Shown piece after piece: positions 59,798-64,000 of a stretch of DNA of 64,000 nt. Both the position numbers and the translations under genes were made by a program. The first letter of the stretch is position 1. Each line of letters opens with the position of its first letter. Below the pieces are notes generated by a model. That model saw only the letters and a list, made by a program, of their open reading frames with translations. It ran no database searches and was not told the DNA's origin. Source of the DNA: Geosporobacter ferrireducens (lineage in GTDB: Bacteria; Bacillota; Clostridia; Peptostreptococcales; Thermotaleaceae); contig NZ_CP017269.1 in NCBI RefSeq assembly GCF_001750685.1, forward strand, positions 372,001 to 436,000, in the 5' to 3' direction.

Positions 59798-62422
59798 TTA
59801 TTTGTTGATTACAGCGGCTCTCGCAGCAGCAAGACGTGCAATAGGAACACGATAAGGCGAGCAGGAAACATATTCTAATCCAATTCGGTGACAGAATTCA
59901 ATTGATTCCGGATCTCCTCCATGCTCTCCGCAGATTCCAAGCTTAATATCTGATCTTGCCTTTCTGCCTAATTCTATAGCAATTTCCATTAGTCTTCCTA
60001 CACCAGTCTGATCTAATCGCTGGAAAGGATCTTTTTCGAATATTTCTTTCTTTCTGTATTCTCCAATAAATTTACCCGCATCATCCCTAGAAAAAGCATA
60101 GGTCATTTGCGTCAAATCATTGGTACCAAAAGAAAAGAATTCCGCGTGCTCTGCAATCGCATCAGCAGTCAGGGCCGCCCGTGGGACTTCGATCATCGTT
60201 CCAATCATATAATCAATGGTTTCTCGATATTGCTCCATTACATTCTTCGCTGTATCTATAATCAGTTTCTTTATAATTGCCAGTTCTTTTTCATGAGCAA
60301 TCAATGGCACCATGATTTCCGGCTTTACTTCCAACGCTTTTTCTTTTTTTACTTCCAAAGCAGCCATAACGATTGCTCTAACCTGCATTTCATAAATCTC
60401 CGGATAGGTAATGGCCAGACGACAGCCGCGGTGCCCCAGCATTGGATTAAATTCCTTGAGCTCATCTACAGTTTCCTGCAGCTTAGCGTATTCCATTCCC
60501 AACTGCAGAGCCAAAGCTTTTATATCCTCCTCATGATGAGGTAAAAACTCATGAAGGGGTGGGTCTAGAAGGCGGATGGTCACTGGCCTTTCACCCATAG
60601 CCTCAAAGATACCGATGAAATCCTCTTTTTGGAAAGGCAGCAGCTTATTTAGCGCAGCCATTCGCTCCTCTTTCGTTTTCGCTACAATCATTTGGCGTAC
60701 GGCTGGAATCCTATTTTCCTCAAAAAACATATGCTCTGTTCTACACAAGCCAATACCTTCTGCACCAAATTTCACAGCTACAGAAGCATCTCTTGGTGTA
60801 TCTGCATTTGTTCGTATTTTTAAAGAACGAATTTCATCTGCCCAGTTCATCAGAATACTAAATTTTCCTGAGAGTTCCGGTTCCATGGTTGGAATGCTGC
60901 CTGCAAAAACAGCACCTGCATTTCCATCCAAAGAAATATAGTCTCCTTCTTTGAATACAAGGTTATTTACCTTGAAAACTCTATTTCCTTCATCGATTCG
61001 TATTTCTCCACATCCCGCAACACAGCATTTTCCCATTCCTCTGGCTACAACTGCCGCATGGGAGGTCATTCCACCTCTAGCTGTTAAAATTCCTTCTGCA
61101 GCCACCATTCCCTCAATATCCTCGGGTGAAGTTTCCAATCGCACTAAAATTGCTTTTTCTCCTTCATTTACAGCTGCTACTACATCCTGAGCACTAAAGT
61201 ACACTCTACCTGTAGCTGCACCAGGAGATGCCGGCAGCCCTTGCGCAATCTTTTCGGCTTCCGCCAATGCTTTCTCCTCAAATGTAGGGTGCAGCAATTG
61301 GTCCAATTGCATAGGCTCTACCCGCATCAAGGCAGTTTCCTTGTCAATAATTCCTTCATCTACCATGTCCACTGCCGCATTAATCGCAGCAGTCGCAGTC
61401 CTTTTCCCGTTTCTGGTTTGCAGCAAATAGAGTTTTCCATTTTCAATCGTAAATTCTATATCCTGCATATCCTTATAATGATTTTCCAATAGATTCGCTA
61501 GCGTAATAAATTGGTCATACACCTCTGGCATATAGTCTTTAAGCTGCTCTATGGATTGAGGCGTTCTGATTCCTGCCACTACATCTTCTCCCTGAGCATT
61601 CATCAAAAATTCACCGAAAATCTTTTTTTCTCCGGTTGACGGATTTCTTGTGAATGCAACGCCTGTTCCGGATGTATCCCCCATGTTTCCGAAGACCATG
61701 GACTGAATATTCACAGCTGTTCCCAGATGTCCAGGTATATCATGAAGGTCCCGGTACACAACAGCTCTTGGATTATTCCATGAATCAAATACTGCATTCA
61801 CTGCCATAAGCAGCTGTTCTTTCGGTTCTTGCGGAAATCCCTTTCTTGTTTCCTTCTGTACGAGCTGTTTATAAGCCTGAATAATATTCTTTAAGTGCAC
61901 GGCAGTTAACTCGGTATCTAAAACAATACGATTCTCTTCCTTTTCGCGGTCTAGGATATGCTCAAACTTAAATTTAGGAATCTGTAAAACCACATCACCA
62001 AACATTTGGATAAATCTTCTATAGCTGTCAAATGCAAATCGCTCATTGCCTGTGGCCAATGCCATTCCCACTACTGTTTCATCATTTAAACCAAGGTTTA
62101 GAATGGTATCCATCATGCCCGGCATGGAAAATACTGAACCGGAACGAACGGATACAAGAAGTGGGTTCTGTGGATTGCCAAACTTCTTCCCGGTTCTTTT
62201 TTCCAATTCCTCTAGACTCTGAAAAATCTCTTCAACAATCAGCGCATGAATTTGTTTTTGATCCTCATAGTATCGATTACATGCTTCTGTAGTCACCGTG
62301 AATCCAGGTGGAACAGGCAGACCGATCTTTACCATTTCTGCAAGATTAGCTCCTTTTCCACCTAAGAGAGATTTCATTTCTTTATTTCCTTCATTGAAAA
62401 AATATACATATTTTTTATTCAT
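59798..62422 (-). CDS. ppdK: Pyruvate, phosphate dikinase
   Basis: 874 aa. Interconverts PEP, AMP, PPi and pyruvate, ATP, Pi. N-terminal ATP-grasp part (KSLLGGKGANLAEMVKIGLPVPPGF), swivelling His domain with catalytic His in GGMTSHAAVVARGMG (about 449-463), and PEP/pyruvate TIM barrel with EGIGLCRTEHMFFEE and the C-terminal SFGTNDLTQMTYAFSRDD and GICGEHGGDP. The T-S-H triad at the phosphohistidine is the target of the regulatory protein encoded just upstream. In anaerobes PPDK runs toward ATP or gluconeogenesis. Confidence 0.98.
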   Translation of the reverse strand: MNKKYVYFFNEGNKEMKSLLGGKGANLAEMVKIGLPVPPGFTVTTEACNRYYEDQKQIHALIVEEIFQSLEELEKRTGKKFGNPQNPLLVSVRSGSVFSMPGMMDTILNLGLNDETVVGMALATGNERFAFDSYRRFIQMFGDVVLQIPKFKFEHILDREKEENRIVLDTELTAVHLKNIIQAYKQLVQKETRKGFPQEPKEQLLMAVNAVFDSWNNPRAVVYRDLHDIPGHLGTAVNIQSMVFGNMGDTSGTGVAFTRNPSTGEKKIFGEFLMNAQGEDVVAGIRTPQSIEQLKDYMPEVYDQFITLANLLENHYKDMQDIEFTIENGKLYLLQTRNGKRTATAAINAAVDMVDEGIIDKETALMRVEPMQLDQLLHPTFEEKALAEAEKIAQGLPASPGAATGRVYFSAQDVVAAVNEGEKAILVRLETSPEDIEGMVAAEGILTARGGMTSHAAVVARGMGKCCVAGCGEIRIDEGNRVFKVNNLVFKEGDYISLDGNAGAVFAGSIPTMEPELSGKFSILMNWADEIRSLKIRTNADTPRDASVAVKFGAEGIGLCRTEHMFFEENRIPAVRQMIVAKTKEERMAALNKLLPFQKEDFIGIFEAMGERPVTIRLLDPPLHEFLPHHEEDIKALALQLGMEYAKLQETVDELKEFNPMLGHRGCRLAITYPEIYEMQVRAIVMAALEVKKEKALEVKPEIMVPLIAHEKELAIIKKLIIDTAKNVMEQYRETIDYMIGTMIEVPRAALTADAIAEHAEFFSFGTNDLTQMTYAFSRDDAGKFIGEYRKKEIFEKDPFQRLDQTGVGRLMEIAIELGRKARSDIKLGICGEHGGDPESIEFCHRIGLEYVSCSPYRVPIARLAAARAAVINK

Positions 62423-62443
62423 AAATAAACTCCTCTCTACTTA

Positions 62444-63262
62444 CTATTTCAAATGGGCATTTTGCCTCATTATTTCTAATATAATGTTGGCACTTTCTTC
62501 TACAGCCTTTGTTGAGACATCAATTACCGGGCATCTTAATCTTTTCATAAGTCCATCAGCATACTCTAACTCTTCCAGGATCCTATCCATATTTGCATAG
62601 CTGGCTTCATTGCCTAAACCCAAAGCTTTCAATCTTTCTTGGCGAATTTCATTAAGTTTTATTGGATTTGTGGTTAGTCCAATGATTTTTTTTGAAGGAA
62701 TTTCAAAAAGTTCTTCTGGAACTGGAACCTCTGGAACAAGCGGTACATTAGCCACCTTGATATTCTTATGGGCCAGATACATACTTAACGGTGTTTTGGA
62801 AGTTCTTGAAACACCGATTAAAATAATATCTGCCTTTTTCAAACCTCTTGGATCTTTGCCATCATCATATTTTACTGCAAATTCTATCGCTTCAACTTTT
62901 CTGAAATACTTCTCATCCAGCTTCCGAATTAACCCCGGTTCATTCTTGGGTTCGCTTTTGATGATTGTCTGAATCGAATCTATGATCGGTGTCATAATAT
63001 CAATGATAGGAATTTTACTTTCTGTTGCCATTTCTAGCATCAGTCTGCGAAGTGCAGGTACTACCATAGTAAATACAATGACACAGTTTTCGTTCACTGC
63101 CTCGCTAAATATCTCCCGAATTTGCTCTGCCTCTGATATATAAGAAAATCTTCTAATGTCATAATCATTACATTCAAATTGACTGACAGCGGCTTTTACA
63201 ACTTGTTCCGCTGTTTCACCGATTGAGTCGGAGATTACATAAACTACCAATCGACGGTTCAT
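62444..63262 (-). CDS. PPDK regulatory protein (PSRP; bifunctional kinase/pyrophosphorylase, DUF299)
   Basis: Controls PPDK by ADP-dependent phosphorylation and Pi-dependent dephosphorylation of the active-site Thr next to the catalytic His. Motifs: VVYVISDSIGETAEQVVKAA, and the P-loop-like GVSRTSKTPLSMYLA (about 152-166), AHKNIKVANVPLVPEVP. About 272 aa from the ATG at 63260-63262 (GGAGGG upstream). Immediate downstream neighbour is ppdK, giving a regulator-target pair. Confidence 0.95.
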   Translation of the reverse strand: MNRRLVVYVISDSIGETAEQVVKAAVSQFECNDYDIRRFSYISEAEQIREIFSEAVNENCVIVFTMVVPALRRLMLEMATESKIPIIDIMTPIIDSIQTIIKSEPKNEPGLIRKLDEKYFRKVEAIEFAVKYDDGKDPRGLKKADIILIGVSRTSKTPLSMYLAHKNIKVANVPLVPEVPVPEELFEIPSKKIIGLTTNPIKLNEIRQERLKALGLGNEASYANMDRILEELEYADGLMKRLRCPVIDVSTKAVEESANIILEIMRQNAHLK

Positions 63263-63284
63263 ATTTTTAACCCTCCATAATCCA

Positions 63285-63914
63285 TTATTGTTTTCCAAGT
63301 TCAACAAATAGTCTTGCAATATTGGTTTTAGAAATCTTTCCAACTACTTTGAAACACTCCTTTTCACCAATCATTTCTTTCTCTACTACCGGCAAACTAT
63401 CTACCTCATGCTCAATAATTTTAATTGCTGCTTCCAACGCTGTTTCGTGTGGATAAGTCAAAACAATATTGGGCATTCTTGTCATAATCAGTCCCACAGG
63501 CACCTTATGGATTTCCATTCCCCCCATAATACTCTTTAAAAAATCCTTTCTAGATACTACACCTGTTAGGTAGCCTTTAGAAACAACATATATTGAACCA
63601 ACATCCTCTAAGAACAATGCTACAATACCATCATAAAGACTGGTTTGTTCATCTACAATCACAGGGATTGATTTGATATCACTCACACGGGTCTGTTTAA
63701 TATGTTCAGAAATAATATTTATTCCAGTATTTCCAGCATATAAATAGCCTACCTTCGGTCTCGCATCCAAGATTCCCGACATTGTTAGAATGGCTAAATC
63801 TGGACGTAAGGTTGCTCTTGTTACTTTTAACAGTGCTGCAATCTGTTCACTTGTGATCGGTTCATTTTCTTTTACAATCTCCACAATTCTTTGCTGTCTT
63901 TCTGAAAGCTCCAA
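63285..63914 (-). CDS. ccpN: CcpN-like regulator with HTH and two CBS domains
   Basis: 209 aa. N-terminal winged HTH (RQQRIVEIVKENEPITSEQIAALLKVTRATLRPDL), linker, and two CBS domains (about 80-140 and 148-205: MTRMPNIVLTYPHETALEAAIK). In Bacillus CcpN represses gluconeogenic genes and is encoded next to the PSRP homologue yqfL, as here, so it probably controls ppdK or related genes. The start is TTG with GAGGTGATACT upstream. Confidence 0.9.
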   Translation of the reverse strand: MELSERQQRIVEIVKENEPITSEQIAALLKVTRATLRPDLAILTMSGILDARPKVGYLYAGNTGINIISEHIKQTRVSDIKSIPVIVDEQTSLYDGIVALFLEDVGSIYVVSKGYLTGVVSRKDFLKSIMGGMEIHKVPVGLIMTRMPNIVLTYPHETALEAAIKIIEHEVDSLPVVEKEMIGEKECFKVVGKISKTNIARLFVELGKQ

Positions 63915-64000
63915 AGTATCACCTCATTTCAAAAACAAATTATATGTGTTATACTATTTTTTATTGTGATATATTATATTTTAGCAAAGCTTTCCTATTT

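Noticed and set aside
1..64000. CRISPR arrays, tRNA genes, prophage or complete insertion sequences.
   Set aside because: No regularly spaced repeats, no cloverleaf-like segment and no intact transposase or phage genes were seen; gaps are mostly AT-rich promoter or terminator regions.

Overview
The window is a stretch of AT-rich chromosome from an anaerobic, endospore-forming Firmicute of the class Clostridia. The mix of sporulation sigma factors, PPDK/PSRP, rubredoxin-like protein, PduL and B12 adenosyltransferase, together with the protein sequences, suggests a relative of Alkaliphilus/Natronincola (inference; no 16S is present). Almost every gene is on the minus strand, so the layout is described in transcription order from high to low coordinates. 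Many starts are TTG or GTG. I moved several starts inward where a Shine-Dalgarno (SD) sequence clearly serves an internal codon.

Region 63.9-49.5 kb (minus) is a housekeeping block syntenic with the Bacillus sigA region: a CcpN-like regulator, the PPDK regulatory protein, pyruvate phosphate dikinase, a D-cysteine desulfhydrase-like gene set between two long gaps (one with possible insertion-sequence debris), dGTPase, a YaiI/YqxD protein, DnaG primase, RpoD, a HAD phosphatase, TrmK, a Nif3-like protein and a zinc-ribbon coiled-coil protein. RNase P RNA (rnpB) lies at 49.06-49.45 kb with its own promoter and terminator.

Region 49-44 kb is a small accessory/sporulation-like island: a tandemly duplicated Gly-rich hydrophobic peptide, a divergent polysaccharide deacetylase, a Cys-rich 326-aa protein, a beta-propeller-like protein, an unknown 159-aa protein, and a 345-bp gap holding what looks like a strongly structured noncoding RNA (raiA-like is my best guess).

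Region 44-26 kb carries a DEAD-box helicase with a DbpA-type RNA-binding tail, a complete branched-chain amino-acid ABC transporter (livKHMGF), DUF1232 protein, cobalamin adenosyltransferase, hypoxanthine phosphoribosyltransferase, small conserved proteins, a membrane-anchored restriction-endonuclease-fold protein, a flavodoxin-like reductase, a thiamine-binding protein, a pduL-deoC pair, a CapA-like protein, a short YidC paralogue, ychF (plus strand), a YhcN-type spore lipoprotein and a membrane-anchored chelatase-like protein without the catalytic residues.

Region 25-0 kb is the division/cell-wall (dcw) cluster followed by the spoIIG-sigG locus: two M16 peptidases, lgt, a 47-aa Spo0E-like phosphatase preceded by Spo0A-box-like sites, then mraZ-rsmH-ftsL-spoVD-murE-murF-mraY-murD-ftsW-murG-murA-ftsQ-two DUF881 proteins-sbp-ftsZ, then spoIIGA-sigE-sigG-ylmC-nrdR and the first codons of a PgeF/YlmD-like gene. 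ftsA is absent from its usual place before ftsZ. Regulatory signals visible by eye include MraZ GTGG repeats, a spoIIG-type promoter with an over-long spacer and Spo0A-box-like sequences, and a perfect sigma-F consensus before sigG. A recurring trait is that intrinsic terminators begin inside the last codons of genes.

No tRNA, CRISPR array or prophage was seen.
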